From assembly GCA_964638035.1 (NCBI GenBank), contig CAZWXD010000006.1, forward strand, positions 1 to 64,000: DNA of 64,000 nucleotides. The letters are read 5' to 3'. Shown here piece after piece: positions 42,680 through 51,559 of this stretch (within the stretch, counting starts at the first letter, position 1; every line of letters begins with the position of its first letter). This stretch comes from JAGGAG01 sp964638035 (GTDB taxonomy: Bacteria; Gemmatimonadota; Gemmatimonadetes; Gemmatimonadales; GWC2-71-9). Made by a program: the position numbers and the translations under genes. The notes under the pieces were generated by a model. The model was not told the DNA's origin. It searched no databases and saw only the letters and a program-made list of their open reading frames with translations.

Positions 42680-43690
42680 GTGATCCGCGTCGCGCTGGAC
42701 GCGATGGGCGGAGACAACGCACCCGAGGCCGAGGTCGCCGGTGCCCTGGCGGCCCTCGGTTCCCTGCCGGGCTCGTTCGTGGTGCAACTCGTGGGACGCA
42801 CCGAGACCATCGAGGCGGAACTGGCGCGCCATCCCGGCGCGGACCGGAGTCGCCTCGAAGTCATTGAGGCGCCCGAGGTGGTGGGCATGGCGGAGAAGCC
42901 CATCACCGCCATCCGCAAGAAGCCCCGGTCGAGCCTCATGCTCGGCCTCGGCCTCCAGCCGGCCGGCCAGTCTGACGCCTTCATCTCGGCGGGCAACACC
43001 GGCGCCTGCCTCGCGGCGGCCACGGTCGTGCTCGGGCTGCACGAGGGCGTGATGCGCGCCACCGTGGCCACGCCCTTTCCGACGGCCGATGAGCCGGTCG
43101 TGGTGCTCGACGGCGGTGCCAACGTCGACTGCGACGTCCGGGAACTGGTGGGGTTCGCCTACCTGGGCACGGTGTACGCCCGTGACGTCCTGGGGAAGGC
43201 CGAGCCCAAGGTGGGCCTCCTCAACGTGGGCGAGGAAGAGGAGAAGGGCACCGCCATCGTGAAGGCCGCGCACACCGCCTTGAAGGCGGCGCCCGGGTTG
43301 CACTACATCGGCAACGTCGAGGGCCGCGACCTCGTCGCCGGCCACGCGAAGCACGGCCACATCGACGTCGTGGTGTGTGACGGCTTCGTCGGCAACATCG
43401 TGCTCAAGTTCTACGAGTCGGTGGCCCGGCTCATCGTGCGGCTGGTGAAGCGGAACGCGCCCGAGATCCTGGAGCGCGCCGATGTGCGCGAGGTCTTCCG
43501 GGTGCTCGACTACTCCGAGTACGGCGGGGCCCCGCTGCTCGGCGTGAGGGGCATCTGCATCCTCTGCCACGGCGCCTCGTCGCCCAACGCCATCAAGAAT
43601 GCCATCCGGGTGGCCGTGCACTCGGCCGAGGTGGGCCTGAGCCAGCACATCGGCGCGCAGTTCGCCGCGCTGGAGAAGGGCACCGGCTGA
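42680..43690 (+). CDS. plsX: Phosphate acyltransferase PlsX
   Basis: 336 residues. It makes acyl phosphate from acyl-ACP for phospholipid synthesis. VALDAMGGDNAPEAEVAGA opens the protein; SAGNTGACLAAA, LDGGANVDC and VVCDGFVGNIVLK follow in the expected order. I chose GTG 42680 because the family start is IRVALDAMGGD. The stop shares a base with the fabH ATG. Located after rpmF and before fabHDG, the common arrangement. Confidence 0.96.
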   Translation: MIRVALDAMGGDNAPEAEVAGALAALGSLPGSFVVQLVGRTETIEAELARHPGADRSRLEVIEAPEVVGMAEKPITAIRKKPRSSLMLGLGLQPAGQSDAFISAGNTGACLAAATVVLGLHEGVMRATVATPFPTADEPVVVLDGGANVDCDVRELVGFAYLGTVYARDVLGKAEPKVGLLNVGEEEEKGTAIVKAAHTALKAAPGLHYIGNVEGRDLVAGHAKHGHIDVVVCDGFVGNIVLKFYESVARLIVRLVKRNAPEILERADVREVFRVLDYSEYGGAPLLGVRGICILCHGASSPNAIKNAIRVAVHSAEVGLSQHIGAQFAALEKGTG

Positions 43691-44682
43691 TGTCCCGCAC
43701 CCCCGTGGCGGCGTTCGCCGGCATCGGCGTGAAGGTCCCCGACCAGGTGGTCACCAATGACGACCTGAGCCGGACCCTCGACACCTCCGACGCCTGGATC
43801 CAGGAGCGCACCGGCATCCGCGAGCGGCGCGTGGCGCGGGCCGACGAGTCCCTCACCGGCCTGTGCGTGGCTGCGAGCCAGTCCGCCATGGCCCGGGCGG
43901 GCATTGGCCCCGGTGACCTCGATGCCATCGTCGTTGCCACCGTGACGCCGGATCGCCGCATGCCGTCCGAGGCGTGCGACCTCCAGGCGGCCCTTGGTGC
44001 CACGCACGCGGCCGCCTTCGACATCGCGGCCGCGTGTCCGGGCTTCGTCTACGCCACCGGCATCGCAGAGGGGCTCATCGCCACCGGGAACCACGAGCAC
44101 GTGCTCATCCTGGGCGCCGAGCGGCTCTCGACCATCACCGACTGGCAGGACCGCTCGACCGCCGTGCTGTTCGGGGACGGGGCGGGGGCCGCGATCGTGC
44201 GCCGCGCCGACGGGAGCGGGCGCGGGATCCTCTCCACCTACCTGGGCGCGGATGGCCGGCTCGCCGAGTTGCTGCACATTCCCCTGGGTGGCGGCATGAA
44301 CCCGCTCACGGCCGGGAACGTCGACGAGCGCGGCCAGTACATGAAGATGGCCGGGCGTGAAGTGTTCAAGGCGGCCGTGCGCGCAATGGCCGACGCCTGT
44401 GACCATGCCCTGGAGCGGGCGGGGGTCAGTGCCGACGACATCGACCTGCTGGTGCCGCACCAGGCGAACCTCCGCATCATCGATGCGACTTCGCGGCACG
44501 CCGGCATCCCGATGGAGAAGGTCATGGTCAACGTGGACCGGTACGGCAACACGTCGGCCGCGTCCATCCCGCTGGCACTGGCACAGGCCGAGGAGGAAGG
44601 GCGCCTCGTGCCCGGCACGCTGGCGCTCCTCGTGGCGTTCGGTGCCGGGTTCACCTGGGGCGCGTCGGTGGTGCGGTGGTAA
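43690..44682 (+). CDS. fabH: Beta-ketoacyl-ACP synthase III
   Basis: 330 residues. It condenses acetyl-CoA (or branched acyl-CoA) with malonyl-ACP to start fatty acid synthesis. The catalytic triad is C116 (AAACPGFVYA), H257 (LVPHQANLRI) and N287 (GNTSAASIP). WIQERTGIRERR is the CoA-binding region. One-base overlap with plsX, 7-nt overlap with fabD. Primer preference (straight or branched) is not evident. Confidence 0.96.
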   Translation: MSRTPVAAFAGIGVKVPDQVVTNDDLSRTLDTSDAWIQERTGIRERRVARADESLTGLCVAASQSAMARAGIGPGDLDAIVVATVTPDRRMPSEACDLQAALGATHAAAFDIAAACPGFVYATGIAEGLIATGNHEHVLILGAERLSTITDWQDRSTAVLFGDGAGAAIVRRADGSGRGILSTYLGADGRLAELLHIPLGGGMNPLTAGNVDERGQYMKMAGREVFKAAVRAMADACDHALERAGVSADDIDLLVPHQANLRIIDATSRHAGIPMEKVMVNVDRYGNTSAASIPLALAQAEEEGRLVPGTLALLVAFGAGFTWGASVVRW

Positions 44683-45602
44683 GCGTCGTCCTCTGTGCGG
44701 GCCAGGGGTCGCAGAAAGTGGGCATGGGCAGGGACCTCGCCGAGCGGTTCCCGGCGGCGCGTGATACCTTCGCGGCCATCGACGACGCGCTGGGATTTGC
44801 CCTCTCGCGGCTCATGTGGGAGGGCCCCGAGGCGGAGTTGACGCTCACCCACAACGCGCAGCCGGCGATCCTGGCGCACACCTGTGCCGTGCTGGCCGTG
44901 GTGGGGAGCAAGCTGGGGACGCCAGCCGCTGCGGCCGGCCACAGCCTGGGCGAGTACAGCGCCTGGGTCGTGGCGGGCGCCCTCACGCCCACCGACGCGG
45001 CCTGCCTGGTGAGGCTCCGGGGTGAGGCGATGCTGGCCGCCGGGCAGGCACGCCCCGGCAGCATGGCCGCCGTCATCGGGCTCAGCGCCGCCGAGGTCAC
45101 GGCAGCGTGCAATCGCTCGACGGATGCGAGCGGGGTGGTGGTGCCAGCCAACCTGAATGCGCCCGACCAGACCGTGATCTCGGGCGACAGTGCCGCCGTC
45201 ACCCGGGCTGGCGACGCCTGCAAGGCGGCGGGCGCGCGGCGCGTGCTCCCGCTCAAGGTCAGCGGGGCCTTCCACTCGCCGCTGATGCAGCCGGCCGTGG
45301 AGCAGCTCCGCCTGGCACTCGAGGGGATGCGGTTCAGCCCATCGCGCTGCCCGGTCATCGCGAACGCCACGGCGCTGCCGGTGCGACGGGCCGACGACGC
45401 CAGGCGCCTCCTGGCGGAGCAGGTGGTCAGCCCCGTGCGTTGGGTCGAGGGCATGCAGACCTGCGCCGCCGACCACCCCCGCGCGCGGTACTTCGAGCTG
45501 GGTCCGGGCCAGGTGCTCGGCGGCCTCCTGCGGCGCATCGTGCCGGGCAAGGAGTGCACCAGCCTTGGCACCGCCGCAGACGTGGAGGCGTTCCTCACAT
45601 GA
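44676..45602 (+). CDS. fabD: Malonyl-CoA:ACP transacylase
   Basis: 308 residues. It loads malonate on ACP. LCAGQGSQKVGMG at the N-terminus, the nucleophile serine in GHSLGEYSAWV near 91 and the histidine in SGAFHSPLMQ near 201 are intact. The start is GTG 44676, inside the last codons of fabH. The stop overlaps the fabG ATG. Length is normal. Confidence 0.95.
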   Translation: MVSVVLCAGQGSQKVGMGRDLAERFPAARDTFAAIDDALGFALSRLMWEGPEAELTLTHNAQPAILAHTCAVLAVVGSKLGTPAAAAGHSLGEYSAWVVAGALTPTDAACLVRLRGEAMLAAGQARPGSMAAVIGLSAAEVTAACNRSTDASGVVVPANLNAPDQTVISGDSAAVTRAGDACKAAGARRVLPLKVSGAFHSPLMQPAVEQLRLALEGMRFSPSRCPVIANATALPVRRADDARRLLAEQVVSPVRWVEGMQTCAADHPRARYFELGPGQVLGGLLRRIVPGKECTSLGTAADVEAFLT

Positions 45603-46342
45603 GCGTGGCCATCGACCTGACCGGCAAGGTGGCATTCGTCACCGGGAGCACGCGGGGCATCGGGCGGGCCATTGCGGTCCGGTTGCACCAGGCGGGAGCC
45701 CGGGTCGCCGTGGTCGGGCGTGACGCCACGCGAGCCGGCGAGGTGGCGTCGTCGCTCGGCGCCGGCACGGTGGGCGTCGCCTGTGATGTGGCCATCGCGG
45801 CGCAGCTCGAGGCCGCCATCGAGGCGGCCGAGCAGGCGCTCGGTCCCATTGACATCCTGGTCAACAACGCCGGGCTCACCCGGGACAACCTGATGCTCCG
45901 GCTGAGCGAAGAGGACTGGGACAGTGTCCTGGCCGCCAACCTCAAGGGCGCCTTCCTGGCCATGCGCACGGTGACCCGGGGGATGATGAAGCGGCGCTCC
46001 GGCCGTATCATCAACATCTCGAGCATCGTGGGCCTCACGGGGAACAAGGGCCAGAGCAACTACGCGGCGAGCAAGGCGGGGCTGATCGGGCTGACCAAGG
46101 CGGCGGCCAAGGAGTACGCCAGCCGGGGGATCCTGGTCAATGCGATTGCCCCGGGCTTCATCGAGACCGACATGACCGCCAGCTTGCCGGAAGCCGCCCG
46201 AAACGTGTTATTAGGGGACATCGCGCTGGGACGGCTGGGCCGGCCGGAGGACGTCGCGGCCGCGGTGCTGTTCCTGGCATCGGACCTGGCAGCCTACATC
46301 ACGGGGCAGGTGCTCGTGGTCGACGGCGGCATGGTCATCTGA
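45599..46342 (+). CDS. fabG: 3-oxoacyl-ACP reductase
   Basis: 247 residues, short-chain dehydrogenase. TGSTRGIGRAIA is the NADPH loop, NNAGLTRDNLMLRL the family segment, and the catalytic Ser-Tyr-Lys are in ISSIVGLTGNKGQSNYAASKAG. It reduces 3-oxoacyl-ACP in each elongation round. Start ATG 45599 overlaps fabD by 4 nt. A 41-nt gap without clear promoter separates it from acpP. Confidence 0.96.
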   Translation: MSVAIDLTGKVAFVTGSTRGIGRAIAVRLHQAGARVAVVGRDATRAGEVASSLGAGTVGVACDVAIAAQLEAAIEAAEQALGPIDILVNNAGLTRDNLMLRLSEEDWDSVLAANLKGAFLAMRTVTRGMMKRRSGRIINISSIVGLTGNKGQSNYAASKAGLIGLTKAAAKEYASRGILVNAIAPGFIETDMTASLPEAARNVLLGDIALGRLGRPEDVAAAVLFLASDLAAYITGQVLVVDGGMVI

Positions 46343-46383
46343 GTGCAGCGCACGCAACACCATCATCCTTCATCGAGGGCCAC

Positions 46384-46632
46384 ATGGCGGACCTGAGCAA
46401 CGTTGAGGAGAAGGTCAAGGACATCATCGTCGAGGAGCTCGGGGTGGAGCGGGAGAAGCTCACGGCCGAGGCCAGCTTCATGGAGGACCTTGGCGCGGAC
46501 AGCCTCGACACGGTCGAGCTGGTGATGGCGTTCGAGAAGGAGTTCGACATCGACATTCCGGACGAGGATGCCGAGAAGCTGCGGACCGTCGGGGAGGCGA
46601 TGAAGTACCTGCACGAGAAGATCGGGAAGTAG
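46384..46632 (+). CDS. acpP: Acyl carrier protein
   Basis: 82 residues, strongly acidic. The phosphopantetheine serine is S40 in LGADSLDTVELVMAFE. It carries the growing acyl chain for the neighbouring Fab enzymes and also for lipid A synthesis. ATG 46384. fabF begins one nucleotide after the stop, the usual order. Confidence 0.97.
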   Translation: MADLSNVEEKVKDIIVEELGVEREKLTAEASFMEDLGADSLDTVELVMAFEKEFDIDIPDEDAEKLRTVGEAMKYLHEKIGK

Positions 46633-46633
46633 C

Positions 46634-47872
46634 TTGGCCCGCCGCGTCGTCGTGACGGGCCTCGGGCTCGTCACGCCCCTCGGCAACACCGTCGAGGACA
46701 CCTGGTCGTCGCTCCTGGCGGGCCAGTCGGGGGCGGGGCCGATCACGCGCTTCGACCCGGCGCGGTTTTCCGTGCGCTTCGCGTGCGAGGTCAAGGGCTT
46801 CGACCCCCTCCTCTACATCGACCGCAAGGAAGCCAAGCGGTTCGACATCTTCGCCCAGTACGCCCTGGCGGCCGCGCACCAGGCGGTGACCCAGGCGGGG
46901 CTCGAGGGTGGCGCACCCGACCCCAACCGGACCGGCGTGGTGTTCGGGAGCGGCATCGGCGGGATGCAGACCTACGAGGACAACTGCCGCGCGTTCATCG
47001 AGAAGGGTCCCGACCGTGTGTCACCCTTCTTCGTGCCCATGTTCATCCCCAACATGGCCGCGGGCCTCGTCTCGATGCGCTACGGCTTCAAGGGGCCCAA
47101 CTATGCCCCCGTGTCCGCCTGTGCGTCATCCGCCCATGCCATCGGCGAGTCGTACCGCATGATCCGGGACGGCGTGGCCGATGCCATGCTCACCGGGGGC
47201 TCGGAGGGCTGCGTGACCGGGCTGACCGTGGCCGCCTTCAGCAACATGAAGGCAATGTCCACCCGCAATGACGACCCGAAGGCGGCCAGCCGGCCTTTTG
47301 ACAGGGACCGCGACGGGTTCGTGCTGGGCGACGGCGGCGCGGCCCTGGTGATCGAGTCGCTCGAGCACGCGGAGCGGCGGGGGGCGGCCATCCTGGGCGA
47401 GGTGTGCGGCTATGGCCTCTCCGGCGATGCCTACCACATGTCGGCCCCGGCCCCGGAAGGTGAAGGCGCCCAGCGCGCCATGCGCATGTGCCTGGACGAC
47501 GGCAGGATCGATCCGTCCGAGGTGGGCTACATCAACGCGCACGGCACCTCCACGCCGCTGGGCGACATCGCCGAGACCCAGGCGGTCAAGGCGGTCTTTG
47601 GCGAGCACGCCCGCAAGCTGGTGTTCGGCTCCACCAAGAGCATGACCGGTCACCTGCTTGGTGGCGCCGGTGCACTCGAGGCCGTGATTTCGCTCCTGGC
47701 CGTGACCCGGGGCGAGATTCCCCCGACCATCAACCAGGTCACGCCAGACCCGGAATGCGACCTCGACTCCGCTCCCAACCGGATGGTGAAGCGCGACGTC
47801 ACCGTGGCCATGTCCAACGCCTTCGGGTTCGGCGGGCACAACGCGTCGCTGGCGCTGAGGAAGTTCGCCTAG
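46634..47872 (+). CDS. fabF: Beta-ketoacyl-ACP synthase II
   Basis: 412 residues. Elongating condensing enzyme. The active-site cysteine is in VSACASSAHAIGE near 164, with the two histidines in NAHGTSTPLGD near 300 and TGHLLGGAG near 338. The predicted start is TTG 46634, one nucleotide after acpP, since no ATG or GTG lies near the RRVVVTGLG beginning; TTG starts are rare here. It ends the rpmF-fab cluster. Confidence 0.95.
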   Translation: MARRVVVTGLGLVTPLGNTVEDTWSSLLAGQSGAGPITRFDPARFSVRFACEVKGFDPLLYIDRKEAKRFDIFAQYALAAAHQAVTQAGLEGGAPDPNRTGVVFGSGIGGMQTYEDNCRAFIEKGPDRVSPFFVPMFIPNMAAGLVSMRYGFKGPNYAPVSACASSAHAIGESYRMIRDGVADAMLTGGSEGCVTGLTVAAFSNMKAMSTRNDDPKAASRPFDRDRDGFVLGDGGAALVIESLEHAERRGAAILGEVCGYGLSGDAYHMSAPAPEGEGAQRAMRMCLDDGRIDPSEVGYINAHGTSTPLGDIAETQAVKAVFGEHARKLVFGSTKSMTGHLLGGAGALEAVISLLAVTRGEIPPTINQVTPDPECDLDSAPNRMVKRDVTVAMSNAFGFGGHNASLALRKFA

Positions 47873-47903
47873 CGCGTGCTGGCCTGCGGGCGGCAATCCC
47901 TTG

Positions 47904-47909
47904 TACATT
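47904..47909 (+). promoter_or_regulatory. Candidate -10 element (TACATT) for the mqn operon
   Basis: TACATT lies 35 nt before the mqnE GTG and fits the TAnnTT pattern. Transcription would start near 47916, leaving a short leader with AAGGAGAT. The -35 region is not recognisable. Confidence 0.45.
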
Positions 47910-47943
47910 CCGGGTGTTAGTCCTGCCCCCGCAAGGAGATAGC

Positions 47944-49134
47944 GTGCTGTCGCCCGACCCCGGCCACCTCCGGGACCCCGACCTCCGGCCCATCGCGCAC
48001 AAGGTGACCCAGGGGCGGCGCCTCGACGCAGACGACGCCCGCGTGCTGTACCAGTCGCCCGACCTTACCGGGGTGGGGCGACTCGCTGCCCAGGCCAACG
48101 CACGGCGCAACGGCGACCGGGTGTACTTCTCGGCCAACCAGCACATCAATCCCACCAACGTCTGCATCCTCCGGAACACCTGCGTGTTCTGCTCGTTCGC
48201 ACGGATGCCGAAGGAGGAGGGGGCCTACACCCGGAGCCTCGAGGAGATCTTCCACGAGGCCGAGGCGGCGCGGAGCAATCCCACCCGGGAGTTCCACATC
48301 GTGGGCGGGCTGCATCCCAAGCTGCGCCTCGCGTACTACACCGACATGATCCGCGGCCTCAAGGCGCGCTTCCCCGACGTGCACGTCAAGGCGCTCACCG
48401 CGGTCGAGATCGCCCACCTCGCCCGGATCGAGAAGGTGAGCGAGCGCGAGGTCCTGGTGGCGATGCGGGACGCCGGGCTCACCAGCCTCCCGGGTGGCGG
48501 GGCCGAGGTGTTCAGCACGGCCGTGCGGGCCACCATTGCGGAGCGCAAGCTGACGGGCGAGGAATGGCTGCGGGTGCACCGGGTGGCGCACGAGCTCGGC
48601 ATCCCGAGCAACTGCACCATGCTCTACGGGCACGTCGAGACGGTGGACGACCGGATCGAGCACCTCAGTGCCCTCCGCGCGCTGCAGGACGAAACCGGCG
48701 GCTTCCTGACTTACATCCCGCTTGCCTACCATCCCGACAACAACGAGCTGGGAGAGGACCTGGGTCGCGTGGGCTCGGCCACGACCGGGTACGAGGACTT
48801 GCGCAACATCGCCGTCGGGCGGCTCTTCCTCGACAACATCCCCCACGTCAAGACGCACTGGCCCATGGTGACGCCCTTCCTGTCGCAGGTGGCGCTGGCC
48901 TATGGCTGCGATGACGTGGAGGGCACGGTCGTCTACGAGCGCATCTACCACGAGGCTGGTGCCCACACTGCCATGCACATGCCCTATGCAGCCCTCGTCC
49001 ACATGATCCAGGGCGCGGGCAAGCAGCCGGTCGAGCGGAACAGCCTCTACGAAACCCTGCGGGATGACTTCGCCGACCTCGAACCGCAGGCGGTGCTGCT
49101 GTCCGGGTCGGCCGCGGCGGTGCACGCCGCATGA
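47944..49134 (+). CDS. mqnE: Aminodeoxyfutalosine synthase (radical SAM)
   Basis: 396 residues. It joins SAM-derived adenosyl radical to 3-[(1-carboxyvinyl)oxy]benzoate in the futalosine route to menaquinone. HINPTNVCILRNTCVFCSFA carries the cluster cysteines, but as C74-X5-C80-X2-C83 rather than the usual CX3CX2C. HIVGGLHPKL, LPGGGAEVFS and NIPHVKTHWPMV agree with MqnE rather than MqnC. GTG 47944 has AAGGAGAT 4-11 nt upstream. Stop overlaps the mqnA ATG. Confidence 0.92.
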   Translation: MLSPDPGHLRDPDLRPIAHKVTQGRRLDADDARVLYQSPDLTGVGRLAAQANARRNGDRVYFSANQHINPTNVCILRNTCVFCSFARMPKEEGAYTRSLEEIFHEAEAARSNPTREFHIVGGLHPKLRLAYYTDMIRGLKARFPDVHVKALTAVEIAHLARIEKVSEREVLVAMRDAGLTSLPGGGAEVFSTAVRATIAERKLTGEEWLRVHRVAHELGIPSNCTMLYGHVETVDDRIEHLSALRALQDETGGFLTYIPLAYHPDNNELGEDLGRVGSATTGYEDLRNIAVGRLFLDNIPHVKTHWPMVTPFLSQVALAYGCDDVEGTVVYERIYHEAGAHTAMHMPYAALVHMIQGAGKQPVERNSLYETLRDDFADLEPQAVLLSGSAAAVHAA

Positions 49135-49952
49135 GGTTGGGCCGGATTCCGTGGATCAACTGCTACCCGGTCTACGGGGCCATCGACCGCGGCCTCGTGC
49201 AGGTCCCGGCCGAGGTGGTGAGCGGGACGGCGTCCGACCTCAACGACCTGCTGGCAGCGGGCGAGCTGGACGTGAGCGTCGTGTCGGCGGTGGAGTACGC
49301 CCGGGATGTTGGGAGCTACCACCTGCTGCCCGACCTCGCCATCAGCTGTGATGGCCCGGTGCACAGCGTGAAGCTCTTCTCCCGCCGGCCGCTCGCCGAC
49401 CTGGGCGACGCCACCGTCCTGGTGACCTCGTCATCGCGCACCTCGGTGCGCCTGCTGGAACTGCTCTGCCGCCATCGCTGGAGGGTGGCGCCCCGGCTCG
49501 CCACCGTCCGGGCAGAGGCGACCGACCTCGAGGCGCTGGCGGGGTTCCCGCACGATGCCGTGCTGGTCATTGGCGACGCCGCGCTGGTGCTGGCCTCCCG
49601 GGGCGCCTACGCATACACTGCCGACCTTGGCGCCGAGTGGAAGGCATGGACGGGGTTGCCGTTTGTCTTCGCCGTGTGGGCCGCGCGGCGGCGCGCCAGC
49701 GCCACCCAGGTGCAGGCGGTGCATGCCGGGCTCCTGGCGTCGCGCGCCTGGGGCCTGGAACACCTCGACCTGCTGGCCGACCAGGCCTGGGCCACCACCG
49801 GCATTGCCCGGGAGGTGTGCCGGTCGTACCTGGGCGACCTCGACTACGGCTTCAGCTACCGGCACCTGGCCGGCCTGACCGACTTCTTCCGCCGCCTCGC
49901 GGCCGATGGGCTGGTGCCCGACGGGAGCCTGAGCTTCATCTCGGCGGCCTGA
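49131..49952 (+). CDS. mqnA: Chorismate dehydratase
   Basis: 273 residues of the MqnA/MqnD periplasmic-binding-like fold. IPWINCYPVYGAI at the start, DLNDLLAAGELDVSVVSAVEYA and LIGDAALV-like VLVIGDAALVLAS agree with MqnA, which removes water from chorismate as the first step. Position between mqnE and mqnC and the IPWINC start favour MqnA over MqnD. ATG 49131 overlaps mqnE by 4 nt. Confidence 0.92.
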   Translation: MRLGRIPWINCYPVYGAIDRGLVQVPAEVVSGTASDLNDLLAAGELDVSVVSAVEYARDVGSYHLLPDLAISCDGPVHSVKLFSRRPLADLGDATVLVTSSSRTSVRLLELLCRHRWRVAPRLATVRAEATDLEALAGFPHDAVLVIGDAALVLASRGAYAYTADLGAEWKAWTGLPFVFAVWAARRRASATQVQAVHAGLLASRAWGLEHLDLLADQAWATTGIAREVCRSYLGDLDYGFSYRHLAGLTDFFRRLAADGLVPDGSLSFISAA

Positions 49953-50003
49953 GCACGCCGGCGTGGCCCCGTGCCGCGCCATCACCTCACCGGGGATCGC
50001 TGG

Positions 50004-51056
50004 ATGGTAGATCGCACCGCAGGAGAGTTCCGGGACGCCCTCGACCTGTATCGCCGGGCGCCACTCCTCGAGCTGGCGGAGCTGGCCGACCGCGAGCGGT
50101 GGCGGCAGCACGCCGAGCCGGTGGTCACGTACATCGTTGACCGCAACATCAACTACACCAACGTCTGCGTGGCCGACTGCGGCTTCTGTGCCTTTGCGCG
50201 GCGGCCGAAGCACGGCGAGGGCTATGTGCTGGGCTTCGAGGAGATCGGGGCCAAGATCGACGAGTGCACCGCCCTGGGCGGGATCCAGGTGCTCCTCCAG
50301 GGGGGCCACAACCCCTATATCCCGTTCGAGTGGTACCTCGACCTCCTGCGCTACATCAAGCGGAACCACCCGGTCCACATCCACGGCTTCTCGCCCTCCG
50401 AGGTGGTCTTCTTCAGCGAGCGCTTCCGGATGCCGGTGTCCACGGTGGTGCGCGAGCTCCGCGCCGCCGGCCTCGACAGCATTCCCGGCGGCGGGGGCGA
50501 GATCCTGGTGGACGCCGTCCGCCAGCGCGTGGCCCCGAAGAAGGCACAGGCCGACGAATGGCTGGGGGTGCAGGAGGAGGCGCACCGGCAGGGCATGAAG
50601 ACGTCGGTGACGATGATGTACGGCATGGGTGAGGCCGACGAGGACCGGGTCGAGCACCTCTTCCGGGTGCGCGACCTCCAGGCGCGCACGGGTGGCTTTA
50701 CGGCGTTCATCTGCTGGCCGCTGCAGCCGGAAGGCACACCCACCATGTCGCACCTGGAGAAGACCGACGCGGTCACCTACCTGCGGACGCTCGCCCTGGC
50801 GCGCACCGTCCTCACCAACGTGCCGAACCTGCAGTCGTCCTGGGTGACGATGGGCCACAAGGTGGGGCAGGTGGCCCTGCGCTACGGCGCCAACGACTAC
50901 GGCAGCCTGATGATGGAGGAGAACGTCGTGTCGGCTGCCGGGACCACCTACCGGACGACCCTGGCGGAGATCGAGCGCAACATACGCGACGCCGGCTTCG
51001 AGCCGCGGCGGCGGCGGCAGGACTACAGCCTGCTGCCCGTGCCGGTGGCTGCCTGA
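50004..51056 (+). CDS. mqnC: Cyclic dehypoxanthine futalosine synthase (radical SAM)
   Basis: 350 residues. It cyclises dehypoxanthine futalosine. The canonical CX3CX2C is in NYTNVCVADCGFCAFAR near residue 57; LQGGHNPYIPFEWY, HIHGFSPSEV and SIPGGGGEIL are MqnC-like. I used ATG 50004 because a GGGGA stretch precedes it and the family DALDLYRRAPLLELA motif follows closely; GTG 49971 would add 11 residues. mqnB and mqnD are not in this window. Confidence 0.93.
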   Translation: MVDRTAGEFRDALDLYRRAPLLELAELADRERWRQHAEPVVTYIVDRNINYTNVCVADCGFCAFARRPKHGEGYVLGFEEIGAKIDECTALGGIQVLLQGGHNPYIPFEWYLDLLRYIKRNHPVHIHGFSPSEVVFFSERFRMPVSTVVRELRAAGLDSIPGGGGEILVDAVRQRVAPKKAQADEWLGVQEEAHRQGMKTSVTMMYGMGEADEDRVEHLFRVRDLQARTGGFTAFICWPLQPEGTPTMSHLEKTDAVTYLRTLALARTVLTNVPNLQSSWVTMGHKVGQVALRYGANDYGSLMMEENVVSAAGTTYRTTLAEIERNIRDAGFEPRRRRQDYSLLPVPVAA

Positions 51057-51065
51057 GGGCTGCCG

Positions 51066-51548
51066 GTGGCGACGCACCGTACCGGCATCGGCTATGACTC
51101 CCACCGGTTCGCCGCCGGGCGCCCGCTGGTGCTGGGCGGAATCACGGTGCCGCACCCCGTGGGCCTGGCGGGACACTCCGACGCCGACGTCGTGGCGCAT
51201 GCACTGACGGACGCCATTCTCGGTGCGGCGGCAGCGGGCAGCATCGGGGCGCTCTTTCCCGACACCGATGCCCGCTGGCGTGGGGCCGATTCCATGGTGC
51301 TGCTGCACGAGGCATATGCCGTCGTGCGCGGCCGTGGCTTCCGGTTGGTGAACGCCGACATCACCGTCATCGCGGAACAGCCGAAGGTCGGGCCCCATGC
51401 CGCTGCCATGGCAGCGCGCATGGCGGAGATCCTCGAGGTGACGGCCGCGGACATCAGCATCAAGGGCAAGACAAACGAGGGCATGGGATTCGTCGGGAGG
51501 GGCGAGGGCATGGCGGCGATCGCCGTGGCGACGCTGGAGGGACCCTGA
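51066..51548 (+). CDS. ispF: 2-C-methyl-D-erythritol 2,4-cyclodiphosphate synthase
   Basis: 160 residues. It forms the cyclic diphosphate of the MEP isoprenoid route. The metal ligands are in GYDSHRF (D11, H13) and in GHSDADVVAHAL near 45; KTNEGMGFVGRGEG near the C-terminus binds substrate. GTG 51066 is 9 nt after mqnC. The isoprenoid side chain of menaquinone depends on this route, so the neighbourhood is coherent. Confidence 0.95.
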   Translation: MATHRTGIGYDSHRFAAGRPLVLGGITVPHPVGLAGHSDADVVAHALTDAILGAAAAGSIGALFPDTDARWRGADSMVLLHEAYAVVRGRGFRLVNADITVIAEQPKVGPHAAAMAARMAEILEVTAADISIKGKTNEGMGFVGRGEGMAAIAVATLEGP

Positions 51549-51559
51549 TCGACGGCATT

